From Amphritea sp. (lineage in GTDB: Bacteria; Pseudomonadota; Gammaproteobacteria; Pseudomonadales; Balneatricaceae), in assembly GCA_018067325.1 (NCBI GenBank), contig JAGPUU010000295.1, positions 1 to 14,072 on the forward strand: a DNA stretch of 14,072 nt, read 5' to 3'. Both the position numbers and the translations under genes were made by a program. The notes beneath the pieces were generated by a model. It was not told where the DNA came from and made no database searches. It saw only the letters and a program-made list of their open reading frames with translations. How positions within the stretch are numbered: the stretch's first letter is position 1; each line of letters starts with the position of its first letter. This document shows positions 7,185 to 14,014 of the stretch, piece after piece.

Positions 7185-8057
7185 ATGGACGCTGATTACC
7201 TTCCATTCCATGACAACCCAAGTAAACCAGAATTTAAAGCGCCAGCAGGTGCTGTAGATGCTCACTGTCACGTATTTGGCCCAGCGGATAAATTTCCTTA
7301 CCATCCAAAACGTAAATACACCCCTTGTGATGCATCCAAAGATCAACTCTTCGCCCTGCGTGACCATCTCGGGTTCGAGCGTAATGTCATCGTTCAGGCG
7401 TCTTGTCACGGCACCGATAATGCCGCCCTGCTGGATGCACTTAACACAGCGGGCGAACTCGCCCGTGGCGTAGCGGTTGTTGATCCTGCCATCAGCATGG
7501 AAGAACTTAAAGAGATGCACCAAGCCGGCATACGGGCCGTACGCTTTAACTTCGTTAAACGTCTGGTGGACTCGACGCCAAAAGAGGTTTTCCTCAGCGT
7601 AGCAGAAAAGATCAAACAGCTGGACTGGCATATCGTTGTCTACTTCGAAGCACCGGATCTAGAAGAGCTTATCCCTTTCCTGAAACAACTGGATACCACC
7701 ATTGTTGTTGATCACATGGGGCGTCCGGATGTTGCCAATGGCGTTGAACACGAAGACTTCCAGCGTTTCATCAATCTTATGGCTGAAAACCCGAACGTAT
7801 GGACCAAAGTCAGCTGTCCTGAGCGATTAACGCTTCAAGCGCCTGACTATAGTGATGTTGTTCCTTTTGCCCGCACCCTGGTTGAGAAGTTCCCTGAGCG
7901 CGTACTATGGGGAACTGACTGGCCGCATCCAAACATGAACTCTCATGTACCTGATGATGGCAAACTGGTTGATGTTATTCCAATGATCGCACCCACCGCA
8001 GCGCTGCAACAGGCGCTGCTAATTGATAACCCAATGCGACTCTACTGGAATAAATAA
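7185..8057 (+). CDS. ligI: 2-pyrone-4,6-dicarboxylate hydrolase LigI
   Basis: Hydrolyses the PDC lactone to 4-oxalomesaconate. The 290-residue protein belongs to the amidohydrolase superfamily and matches the known LigI length. It shows the VDAHCHVFGP start (D25, H27, H29), the PKRKYTP segment (41-47) that helps bind the substrate carboxylates, VDHMGRPD (H177) and LWGTDWPHPN with catalytic D245. LigI enzymes work without a bound metal although they keep the His-x-His pair. AGGAA lies about 6 bases before the ATG. It is last in the ligJ-ligK-ligU-ligI operon, 30 bases after the ligU stop, and is followed by a strong intrinsic terminator. Confidence 0.95.
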   Translation: MDADYLPFHDNPSKPEFKAPAGAVDAHCHVFGPADKFPYHPKRKYTPCDASKDQLFALRDHLGFERNVIVQASCHGTDNAALLDALNTAGELARGVAVVDPAISMEELKEMHQAGIRAVRFNFVKRLVDSTPKEVFLSVAEKIKQLDWHIVVYFEAPDLEELIPFLKQLDTTIVVDHMGRPDVANGVEHEDFQRFINLMAENPNVWTKVSCPERLTLQAPDYSDVVPFARTLVEKFPERVLWGTDWPHPNMNSHVPDDGKLVDVIPMIAPTAALQQALLIDNPMRLYWNK

Positions 8058-8132
8058 ATCCGGTAACCTTACTGGTAGGTGGCGCCAAACACCCATATCC
8101 CTCATTGATTCAGTACGTTATGTATCAATGTC

Positions 8133-8158
8133 AAAGGCCTCGATTCTGAGGCCTTTTT
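8133..8158 (+). terminator. Intrinsic terminator of the ligJKUI operon
   Basis: A 9-bp perfect stem, AAAGGCCTC (8133-8141) with GAGGCCTTT (8148-8156), encloses a 6-base loop and runs into a TTTTT tract. It lies about 75 bases after the ligI stop and marks the end of the pathway operon. Confidence 0.92.
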
Positions 8159-8279
8159 ATTATCCGATAACGATCCAGACAGACGGCATAATATCCACCT
8201 CCCTCGACAACATAGTAACGCTCATAACATCAACAAATACCCGACCATTAAAGTCAACTATTTAGATTAACTGACATAA

Positions 8280-9068
8280 ATGGTATCGTTCTTTGATAAG
8301 TTGTTATCACCCTCTGGAGCTCAAATGGCCAAACCCACGCCCAATGAATTTACAGTCACCGCGACACGCTTAATCAGTCCCAATATGCGCCGCATAACAC
8401 TGTCGGGTAAAGGTATCGCTGAGTATCCTGAAAATGCCGCAGGCAGCTACGTTAAGTTGATTTTCACACAGGAAAACCAACCAAAGCCGAGCTTACGTAC
8501 CTATACGATCAGCCACATTGATTATGATAACCAGAGTATGGATCTGGACTTTGTCATCCATGCTGATGGCGGTCCCGCCTCAGCCTGGGCCGATATCGCG
8601 ACACCTGGGGATACCCTCAACATTAGCGGACCTGGACCGGGTAAAAAAATAACATTACCTGCGGATTGGTTTCTACTTGCTGGCGACATGACAGCGATGC
8701 CAGCTATTCGAAACAACCTTAAATTATTGCCTGAAGATGCCCATGGTTATCTGATTCTGGAGATAATGACTGATGAGGATAAAGCAGCCCTGGATGTTGC
8801 TAGTCTACCCAAAGCCCTCGAAGTGATCTGGGTGATCAATCCTCATCCCGGTGATCTGAAGAAGTTCAGCGATGCAATTCTTGAGCTAGCTTGGATTAAG
8901 GGTCACCCCTCCATCTGGATAGCAGCTGAACTCGAAGAAGTTCTTAAAGCCCGCTGTCATATCAAAACTAAGCCGCCAATCGAAAAAGGTAATATGTATA
9001 TCAGTAGCTACTGGCAGCACGGCATGACCGAAGACCGACATAAGCTCGCCAAGAAAGAAAAACTATAG
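8280..9068 (+). CDS. Siderophore-interacting protein / ferric-siderophore reductase (FAD-binding, SIP family)
   Basis: Cytoplasmic flavoprotein of the ViuB/YqjH family that reduces the iron of imported ferric siderophores with NAD(P)H and so frees Fe(II). The 262-residue frame has the FAD-binding RTYTI motif (73-77), HADGGPASAWA (94-104), the ISGPGPG turn (115-121), GDMTAMPAI (135-143) opening the NAD(P)H domain, and the family's closing YWQHGMTEDRHK block. The start is uncertain. The ATG at 8280 has no clear ribosome-binding site, whereas the in-frame ATG at 8325 has GGAG 5 bases upstream and begins MAKPTPNEFTV. The intervening residues (FFDKLLSP) look protein-like, so I list the longer form. 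It lies beyond the lig terminator, hence is a separate unit, and converges on the MFS gene with only 15 bases between stops. No siderophore biosynthesis genes are visible. Confidence 0.88.
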   Translation: MVSFFDKLLSPSGAQMAKPTPNEFTVTATRLISPNMRRITLSGKGIAEYPENAAGSYVKLIFTQENQPKPSLRTYTISHIDYDNQSMDLDFVIHADGGPASAWADIATPGDTLNISGPGPGKKITLPADWFLLAGDMTAMPAIRNNLKLLPEDAHGYLILEIMTDEDKAALDVASLPKALEVIWVINPHPGDLKKFSDAILELAWIKGHPSIWIAAELEEVLKARCHIKTKPPIEKGNMYISSYWQHGMTEDRHKLAKKEKL

Positions 9069-9083
9069 CTATGACGGACTAAC

Positions 9084-10274
9084 TCAATCCGGTTTTTCTG
9101 AATCGACGAGCGTTCGATGAGTTTCAGTCACCGCTTTAACAACGAAAACGCCACCCAGCAGGCCAAGCAAACCTATACTGTAAGTCGCCATTGCAAGGCC
9201 TGATAGCTTAACAACCAAACCAATAATCAGCGGACCGGAAGTTGAGCCTACATCCGACAATAAGCGCCAGATACCGATAAAACCACCCCGGTTCATTCTG
9301 GGGGCAAGGTCTGACCCCACCGTCATAATGACACCGGCTGATACACCGTTTCCAAGCCCCATTAATGAAGCGATCAAAATCAGGCTCCATAGTCCTTCTG
9401 CCAGAGGTAGCAAGCTAATACTCAAACCTAGGGAGAGCAGACTAGCAACGAACATCGGCTTACGACCCATGCGATCCATCAGACTGCCTGCAGGATAAAA
9501 CAATAGCGTATCAATCACCGCCCCAATCGAGATAGCGATACCGATACTGGTTGCATCCAGCATCAGCGCAGCGCCTGTTAATGGCAGCAGCAACGCTCTG
9601 GAGGCACGTACCAGCATCAACGCTAATGACGCTACTCCGGCTGTCAGAAAGACTTTACGGTTGTCGACGAGCGCATCACGCAGAGCCAGCACACTGTGAC
9701 TGTCTTGCCCATGAGACTGGGTATAGGGCACCCATAAAAAGACAAACAAAACCACCAGCAAAGAACTGATTGTGAACACTGCCAGTGTTACCTGGTAGCC
9801 CTGAGCAGCAATCAAGATACCCGCCAGCAACGGACCTATGACATTACCAAGCCTGATAGTTCCAGCGGACAGTGACATCACTCTGCCCCGCTCACCCGGT
9901 GCTGCCGCATCAGTGACAAACGAAATACGCCCCACCAACCAACTGCCATGAGCAAAGCCAAGTAACAGTGCTGCCGCCGTTAATACGGGCATCACCGGGA
10001 ACAAAGCCATCAGTGCCAACGCAACCGATGAGCCCACTGCCGCACCCAGCATAATCCGTTTATCGCCAAACCGAGCCACCAACAAACCGGCAGGCAGATC
10101 TGCAATCATCATCCCGACGCCCTTCAAACCGATAATCATTGCTGACTCAGCCAGGGTTCCGCCGATAGCCAGTACATACAACGGCAAAACCACCAACAGT
10201 GCCTGATGAATTGTTGAGACAATTGCCGATGGACAGATCACGGGGAGAAAAAATTTTCGCAGTATTCGTGTCAC
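9084..10274 (-). CDS. Major facilitator superfamily (MFS) transporter
   Basis: Inner-membrane transporter of 396 residues with the hydrophobic pattern of about twelve membrane helices. An MFS motif-A-like loop (LLVARFGDKR, 64-73) follows helix 2, and a clearer copy, GSLMDRMGRK (263-272), follows helix 8, as expected for the duplicated six-helix halves. A short polar stretch (about 183-207) is the central loop. The start is GTG with only a weak GGA-containing ribosome-binding site. It converges with the siderophore-interacting protein gene. The sequence looks like the drug-efflux-like MFS_1 branch, so export of a small molecule (a siderophore or toxic aromatic, for instance) is possible. It lacks the features I would expect of an aromatic-acid importer. 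The substrate is unknown. Confidence 0.88.
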   Translation of the reverse strand: MTRILRKFFLPVICPSAIVSTIHQALLVVLPLYVLAIGGTLAESAMIIGLKGVGMMIADLPAGLLVARFGDKRIMLGAAVGSSVALALMALFPVMPVLTAAALLLGFAHGSWLVGRISFVTDAAAPGERGRVMSLSAGTIRLGNVIGPLLAGILIAAQGYQVTLAVFTISSLLVVLFVFLWVPYTQSHGQDSHSVLALRDALVDNRKVFLTAGVASLALMLVRASRALLLPLTGAALMLDATSIGIAISIGAVIDTLLFYPAGSLMDRMGRKPMFVASLLSLGLSISLLPLAEGLWSLILIASLMGLGNGVSAGVIMTVGSDLAPRMNRGGFIGIWRLLSDVGSTSGPLIIGLVVKLSGLAMATYSIGLLGLLGGVFVVKAVTETHRTLVDSEKPD

Positions 10275-10548
10275 TAAGATAAATCCGTATGAAAAAACAA
10301 GTTGAGCAGATAAGCGCGTTGATTATAGAGAGTCAAAACACAGTAAACGAATTCACATATGTTTTTCGCTATAGAATAATTCGATGAGTCGGCACTATTA
10401 GGAATCTTAATTAGCACATGCGCTAAAGAAAGCTCGCGTTCACATATGATGAAATTTTCTAATCAATTAAGGAAAAATTACTCGCTTGTTACAACTTAGG
10501 TGAAGATCTAAAATCCCCACCATCATCAATATTCAAAGGAACATAACC
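10275..10548. other. A+T-rich intergenic region with repeated decamer and near-palindrome
   Basis: This 274-base gap separates the divergent MFS gene and small-protein gene, so it should hold promoters for both. TTCACATATG occurs twice in direct orientation (10352-10361 and 10439-10448, 87 bases apart). The 16-base TTAGCACATGCGCTAA (10411-10426) is a dyad broken by one base pair. I see no well-spaced sigma-70 hexamer pair and no RNA gene. Confidence 0.45.
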
Positions 10549-10731
10549 ATGCCTAAGACCAACTACGACGCCGAGTTTATAAACTACGACCTGAATGCAA
10601 TTGTTGAAGAAGCTAATATAGCACGCGCTGCTTACCTAAAAGAGATTCTGTCTAACGCTTCAAAAAAACTAATCAGCCTTTTTTCTGCTGAACTACCTAA
10701 ATTCATCCCAGGCCCACTGGCTCACCGCTAA
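10549..10731 (+). CDS. Small protein of unknown function (60 residues)
   Basis: I do not recognise this gene with confidence. AAAGGAA lies about 9 bases before the ATG, which supports real translation. The protein is soluble-looking, with no signal peptide or membrane segment. Residues 15-42 (LNAIVEEANIARAAYLKEI and on) have the spacing of an amphipathic helix with charged and small residues alternating, and the C-terminus is Pro-rich (ELPKFIPGPLAHR). Its own upstream region carries the repeated decamer and near-palindrome described at 10275-10548. It converges on the 127-residue gene at 10747 with 15 bases between stops. The helix-rich, Arg/Ala pattern recalls short proteins of the RSP_7527 or DUF1127 type found near small-RNA-controlled stress loci, but this is only an impression. 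Confidence 0.6.
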   Translation: MPKTNYDAEFINYDLNAIVEEANIARAAYLKEILSNASKKLISLFSAELPKFIPGPLAHR

Positions 10732-10746
10732 ACGAGTCAGTTGTTT

Positions 10747-11130
10747 TTAGCCACCAGAAGATAGTCGTTGAACGACAGAATTTATCTGTTCATCAATGTT
10801 AAGATCTTTTAACAACGCCATATACCCAATATTCAGATGAGCGAGTGCCGCTAAACAATCGTCATCCGGTTGCCATCCCTCACCTTCAAATTTCAATACT
10901 CCATCAACATCATTCTTTTCTGCCAGTGCTAACAGCTCACTGGGATAATGAATTTTCGCACCATTCATTAGGTTCAAGTGATTCCAGGGCTCCTCGTCGA
11001 TATAAGCGACGATCTGGTAATGACCGATCTCAAGCAGAGCTTTAGACAAATGATGGCTGTTGTAACCGATATCGATCACAATCAGTTTTTTGATCTCTTC
11101 TTTTTTAAAGCGACTGAGCCAACTTAGCAC
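10747..11130 (-). CDS. Hypothetical protein with Rossmann-like N-terminal fold (127 residues)
   Basis: Function not recognised. The start is GTG with CAGGA 7 bases upstream, and it begins 14 bases after the stop of the GlcG/HbpS-family gene, so the two are very probably co-transcribed. Residues 14-45 follow a strand-loop-helix-strand order: LIVIDIGYNSHHLSKALLE, then YQIVAYID. A PSELLALAEKNDVDGVLKF segment follows, as in CoA-binding or PglD-N-type Rossmann modules in which the strand ends in an acidic residue (D46). The canonical GxGxxG is replaced by DIGYNSHH, so nucleotide binding is doubtful. The protein is cytosolic with no signal or membrane segment. A role linked to its heme-binding-family partner is only inferred from the operon. 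Confidence 0.7.
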   Translation of the reverse strand: MLSWLSRFKKEEIKKLIVIDIGYNSHHLSKALLEIGHYQIVAYIDEEPWNHLNLMNGAKIHYPSELLALAEKNDVDGVLKFEGEGWQPDDDCLAALAHLNIGYMALLKDLNIDEQINSVVQRLSSGG

Positions 11131-11144
11131 AAGAAAATCCTGTT

Positions 11145-11576
11145 TTAAGTAAGCCCATTAAGCGCGTCAAGGCCCGCTTCTGCGCACTGAATATCATCGG
11201 GCACTTTGCCCCCTGAAACGCCGATTGCACCGACAACAGCCCCTTCAACCACAACAGGTAAACCACCACCAAACAATGCTACTTTTTCATGTTGCGCCAG
11301 ACCATTAGCCACAATGGGCCGGCCCTCAAGCACTTCTGTCCATCTCTCTGTCGGTAACTTAAAGTTTGCTGCGGTGTAAGCTTTCTTCTCAGCAAAGTCC
11401 ATCGCTGGCATTGGCGCACCGGGCTCTCGCAATGAAACCAACCGGTTACCCGCAGTATCGACCACCACTGCGTTCATTTTAATGCCCAGCTCATTTCCTT
11501 TACTGATTGCGGCCTTAGCAATCACCAGAGCAGCATCCAGTGTTAGTGATATCTGCGCATGGGTCTTATTCATCAT
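11145..11576 (-). CDS. GlcG/HbpS-family heme-binding protein (DUF336)
   Basis: A 143-residue protein of the GlcG/HbpS family, members of which bind heme or sense it. Others are of unknown function but are common next to catabolic oxygenase genes. The visible family blocks are VVVDTAGNRLVSLRE (37-51), AEKKAYTAA (62-70), LFGGGLPVVVEG (101-112) and GAIGVSGG (116-123). There is no signal peptide, so it is probably cytosolic here, unlike exported Streptomyces HbpS. AGGAAGAT immediately precedes two adjacent in-frame ATG codons. The second, at 11573, gives better ribosome spacing and would shorten the protein by one residue. It leads a two-gene unit with the 127-residue protein and is divergent from the DOPA-dioxygenase-family gene across a region with a 14-bp palindrome. 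Confidence 0.85.
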   Translation of the reverse strand: MMNKTHAQISLTLDAALVIAKAAISKGNELGIKMNAVVVDTAGNRLVSLREPGAPMPAMDFAEKKAYTAANFKLPTERWTEVLEGRPIVANGLAQHEKVALFGGGLPVVVEGAVVGAIGVSGGKVPDDIQCAEAGLDALNGLT

Positions 11577-11651
11577 ATCTTCCTATTATCTTTATCGACC
11601 GGGCCTTGCATCGAACAGCTGATCTCTAAACTAGGCGTATAGGATCTCAAA

Positions 11652-11665
11652 TATAAGCGCTTATA
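11652..11665. promoter_or_regulatory. Perfect 14-bp palindrome in a divergent promoter region
   Basis: TATAAGCGCTTATA is a perfect inverted repeat about 75 bases upstream of the GlcG/HbpS-family gene and about 105 bases upstream of the DOPA-dioxygenase-family gene. A shared operator for the divergent pair is plausible, and the TATAAGC end could also act as part of a -10 element. The binding protein is unknown. Confidence 0.4.
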
Positions 11666-11769
11666 GCCTATCTATTTTTACTAAGTGTCATTCAGTTTTG
11701 CGATAACAATTGCTTCAGGAAATCGCTTTAATCTATGATCAACAACTGCCGACAAACACAGGAATGATT

Positions 11770-12111
11770 ATGCCACAGCCGCCCATAGAAATTTCAGCCT
11801 ATCATGCTCATGTTTACTTCAATGCAGATAGCCTTGACCAGGCAGTAGAGTTTTGTGAACAGACCCGCCATACACTAGGAATCGCTATGGGCAGAGTTCA
11901 CCAGAAACTCGTGGGCCCCCACCCCGAATGGAGTTGTCAGCTCTCATTTAGTGCCGAACGGATCGGCGAAGTACTCCCTTGGTTAATTCTTAATAGAAAC
12001 GGGCTAAGCATATTTATCCACCCCGTCACCGGCAATGATCTGGATGACCACACCCTATATGTCATGTGGCTTGGCGATAGTAAGCCGCTGAACATTGAAC
12101 AGTTTCTGTAA
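11770..12111 (+). CDS. DOPA 4,5-dioxygenase family protein (small extradiol-type enzyme)
   Basis: A 113-residue member of the DOPA 4,5-dioxygenase family, whose characterised fungal and bacterial members open the catechol ring of L-DOPA with Fe(II) and O2. The motifs are very clear: YHAHVYF (H12, H14), GRVHQKLVGPHPEWSCQLSF (H44, H51, W54) and the NGLSIFIHPVTGNDLDDHT block (H84, H94), so the histidine metal-ligand candidates are kept. I chose the ATG at 11770 because AGGA lies 6 bases upstream. The ATG at 11764 abuts that site, and a further in-frame TTG at 11710 would add residues without family similarity. It is unrelated in fold to LigB and cannot be placed in the PCA route. A different catechol, or a side activity, is the likely substrate. 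It is followed after 69 bases by the cyclic-nucleotide-binding-like gene. Confidence 0.85.
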   Translation: MPQPPIEISAYHAHVYFNADSLDQAVEFCEQTRHTLGIAMGRVHQKLVGPHPEWSCQLSFSAERIGEVLPWLILNRNGLSIFIHPVTGNDLDDHTLYVMWLGDSKPLNIEQFL

Positions 12112-12180
12112 TAACTCTGCACAACAAACTGCAGAATTTGTACTAGGATGAATTTAAAGGGGTGAAGTGTTGGGCCAAAG

Positions 12181-12666
12181 ATGAAAACCATAACTGCTGA
12201 GTCTATCCACAACAGCCTGCCACAGGAAATACTGAGACAGGGTTCTCTTTTCGGAGCGCTCTCCGATGAGTGCATTAATTTTGTACTTGAAGAAGGTCAA
12301 ATACTTGAGCTCAGTGAAGGTGAAAAAGTCTTTGACAGCGGCGACGAAGGTAACGCATTTTATGTCGTATTAGATGGTGATTTGAGTTTTGTAAAACTAC
12401 ATGCTGGCCAGCAATTCAACACCCGCAACATTGGTTTTGGTGAAGAGATAGGATTTGTTGCCATGATCGCGCTTCACCCTCATGCCGGCTACGCCGTAGC
12501 TAACTGTAACAGCCGTGTTTTAGAGATAACCTCGACTCTTTTTGCCCTCATACATCAAAACTACCCGTTTGATTTCGGCATTATCAGTCTTAATCTGGCA
12601 AGAGATATGGCACGAAATATTCGTAAGCTTAGCAATGCTCTTGTCGACAACTCAATCAAGCATTAA
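12181..12666 (+). CDS. Cyclic-nucleotide-binding-domain protein, single domain
   Basis: A 161-residue protein made of one CRP/PKA-type cyclic-nucleotide-binding beta-barrel, with no HTH, kinase or channel domain. Residues 18-27 (ILRQGSLFGALSD) and the EGEKVFDSGDEGNAFYVVLDGDLSF segment (46-70) are textbook. The phosphate-binding cassette is represented by FGEEIGF (86-92) and GYAVANC (103-109). Where functional cassettes have an Arg that grips the cyclic phosphate (RxA), this protein has GYA, so binding of cAMP or cGMP is doubtful. An Arg-rich helix (ARDMARNIRKL) ends the protein. The only Shine-Dalgarno-like AAAGGGG is 18 bases upstream of the ATG, and an in-frame TGA at 12163 excludes a much longer start. 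It is co-directional with the DOPA-dioxygenase-family gene. A protein-protein regulatory role is a guess. Confidence 0.8.
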   Translation: MKTITAESIHNSLPQEILRQGSLFGALSDECINFVLEEGQILELSEGEKVFDSGDEGNAFYVVLDGDLSFVKLHAGQQFNTRNIGFGEEIGFVAMIALHPHAGYAVANCNSRVLEITSTLFALIHQNYPFDFGIISLNLARDMARNIRKLSNALVDNSIKH

Positions 12667-12671
12667 CAGGT

Positions 12672-12698
12672 ACAAAAAAGCCCCTGCAAGCAGGGGCT
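12672..12698 (-). terminator. Intrinsic terminator for the ligAB transcript
   Basis: An 8-bp stem (12679-12686 with 12691-12698, AGCCCCTG against CAGGGGCT) encloses a 4-base loop. On the minus strand it is followed by a run of T (CTTTTTTGTA), which fits termination of transcription coming from ligB about 77 bases away. On the plus strand the hairpin is followed by A residues, so it is not a good terminator for the cyclic-nucleotide-binding-like gene. Confidence 0.85.
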
Positions 12699-12774
12699 AA
12701 AAAAGCATGAATCTATGCTTAGAGCCAAACATAAACCTTCTTTGTGAACACCTTTCTACCGCCTGAAACCCTTT

Positions 12775-13620
12775 TTAGTCTTCCGCATCAGTCAGAAGCA
12801 GCACGCCCGCACCGGTATTTGAGATGGGTGCATGGTAGTGTTTATGTAGCACATTAACGTTTGGAGACAGTGCTCCCCGCATTACAAGCCACATAATAGT
12901 TTCGATACCTTCGGTACCGGCTTTCTCAATAATTTCAGCATTACTCTGCTTATAAAACCAAGAAGGATCATTGATTATGCTTTCCATAGTAGCCAAGTCA
13001 TAGTCAACATCGATAATACCAGCTCGTTCGCCCTGCAACTGGTGCGACATGCCACCGGTACCGGCAATCACTACATTCAAATCTTCAGGGTAGGATTCAA
13101 TCGCAGTCTTTAGCGCTTGGCCCAATTTATAGCAACGCTCAGCACTAGGTAACGGATGCTGCACAGTATTCACAACCAAAGGAACAGTTTTAACCGGCCA
13201 TATTTCATGGTCGCCAAACAGTACCCGCATGGGGTTAACAAAACCGTGGTCTACCAGCATTTCTTGGCAGGTACACATATCAAACTCTTGATTGATCAAA
13301 GACTCAGCCAAATGCCAGGAAAACTCTGCGTCACCGGCAAAGGGTGAGGTTGGTTTTAAACCCCAGCCCTCATCAGCGTTTTGATACTCATCGGCACAAC
13401 CTATGGCAAAAGTGGGCACTTTATCCAGAAAGAAATTTAAACCATGGTCATTATAGACAACGATGATGACATCAGGCTTTTTATCCGCCAGCCAATCTTT
13501 GACAGGCTGATAACCATCAAAGAAGCGCTTCCAGTAGTGATCCTGGGTCAGGCCATCAGAAATAGCATTACCCACAGCAGGGATGTGTGAGGTGGTTACG
13601 CCACCGATAATTTTAGCCAT
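12775..13620 (-). CDS. ligB: Protocatechuate 4,5-dioxygenase, beta (catalytic) subunit LigB
   Basis: Catalytic subunit of the type II extradiol dioxygenase that inserts O2 into PCA to form CHMS. It works with LigA as an alpha2beta2 enzyme and needs Fe(II). The 281-residue protein starts MAKIIGGVTTSHIP. The metal-ligand residues are H12, H59 (VVYNDHG) and E240 (GIETIMW), and the catalytic histidines H125 (VDHGF) and H193 (GTGGMSHQLQG) are in place. It is about 20 residues shorter at the C-terminus than Sphingobium LigB (302). I chose the ATG at 13620 rather than the in-frame one six codons upstream at 13638 because it has GGGGG 9 bases upstream, gives the family N-terminus, and overlaps the ligA stop by 8 bases (ATGGCTAA), which indicates coupled translation. 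Confidence 0.95.
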   Translation of the reverse strand: MAKIIGGVTTSHIPAVGNAISDGLTQDHYWKRFFDGYQPVKDWLADKKPDVIIVVYNDHGLNFFLDKVPTFAIGCADEYQNADEGWGLKPTSPFAGDAEFSWHLAESLINQEFDMCTCQEMLVDHGFVNPMRVLFGDHEIWPVKTVPLVVNTVQHPLPSAERCYKLGQALKTAIESYPEDLNVVIAGTGGMSHQLQGERAGIIDVDYDLATMESIINDPSWFYKQSNAEIIEKAGTEGIETIMWLVMRGALSPNVNVLHKHYHAPISNTGAGVLLLTDAED

Positions 13621-14014
13621 TCCAATAACCCCCTTCACGCTCTAAGCGCTGCTCTAAATCTTCGCGTTTTTTTAACAGTTTTTCTCTGAATTCATCACCA
13701 GAAATACCCTGGAATGCGGCACCAGCATCTTGCACCGAGACACCTCGAGGAATACAAAATTTTGCCATATAGTAAATATTGGTACCGGCGCGCAAAATAT
13801 TTAGAAATTGCTGTTCGACCACTAATTTTTTCTGATTTTCGTTGAGACAAAATTTATCGCAATAGGCAGCCGGATCGGCATTAAACTCATCGCGGCACTC
13901 CGCCTTATTAAAGGAGTAAAACAGCTTATTTAAAGCGTAGGAGCTATGCGCTCTCTCACCATCGAACACATAGGTGCCCGGAATATCATCATAATCATGC
14001 TTTAGCCAAACCAT
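13613..14014 (-). CDS. ligA: Protocatechuate 4,5-dioxygenase, alpha subunit LigA
   Basis: Small subunit of the PCA 4,5-dioxygenase. It lids the LigB active site and contacts the substrate. It is 133 residues long, against 139 in Sphingobium. Family features are DDIPGTYVFDGERA (9-22), the helical YALNKLFYSFNKAECRDEF block, a conserved DPAAYCDKF turn (47-55), and the central VEQQFLNILRAGTNIYYMAK helix-turn around residues 66-85. The C-terminal part, FREKLLKKREDLEQRLEREGGY, is strongly charged and may coil. AAAGGG lies 8 bases before the ATG. It overlaps ligB by 8 bases. Only 58 bases upstream are visible, so the promoter may be partly outside. No regulator adjoins this pair within the window. 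Confidence 0.94.
   Translation of the reverse strand: MVWLKHDYDDIPGTYVFDGERAHSSYALNKLFYSFNKAECRDEFNADPAAYCDKFCLNENQKKLVVEQQFLNILRAGTNIYYMAKFCIPRGVSVQDAGAAFQGISGDEFREKLLKKREDLEQRLEREGGYWNG

Noticed and set aside
6978..7631. Long (217-residue) minus-strand open frame opposite ligU/galD and ligI
   Set aside because: Antisense shadow. Both plus-strand genes carry complete catalytic motifs, and the antisense product shows no recognisable domain.
8023..8265. Plus-strand open frame across the ligI end and its terminator
   Set aside because: It overlaps ligI out of frame, runs through the terminator hairpin, and has no ribosome-binding site or family similarity.
9075..9096. Possible hairpin CGGA/TCCG followed by T run between the convergent SIP and MFS genes
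   Set aside because: Only a 4-bp stem with a 9-base loop; too weak to call a terminator without folding energy support.
12703..12720. Second small hairpin AAGCAT/ATGCTT beside the ligAB terminator
   Set aside because: A 6-bp A+T-rich stem with no T tract on either side; no evidence of function.
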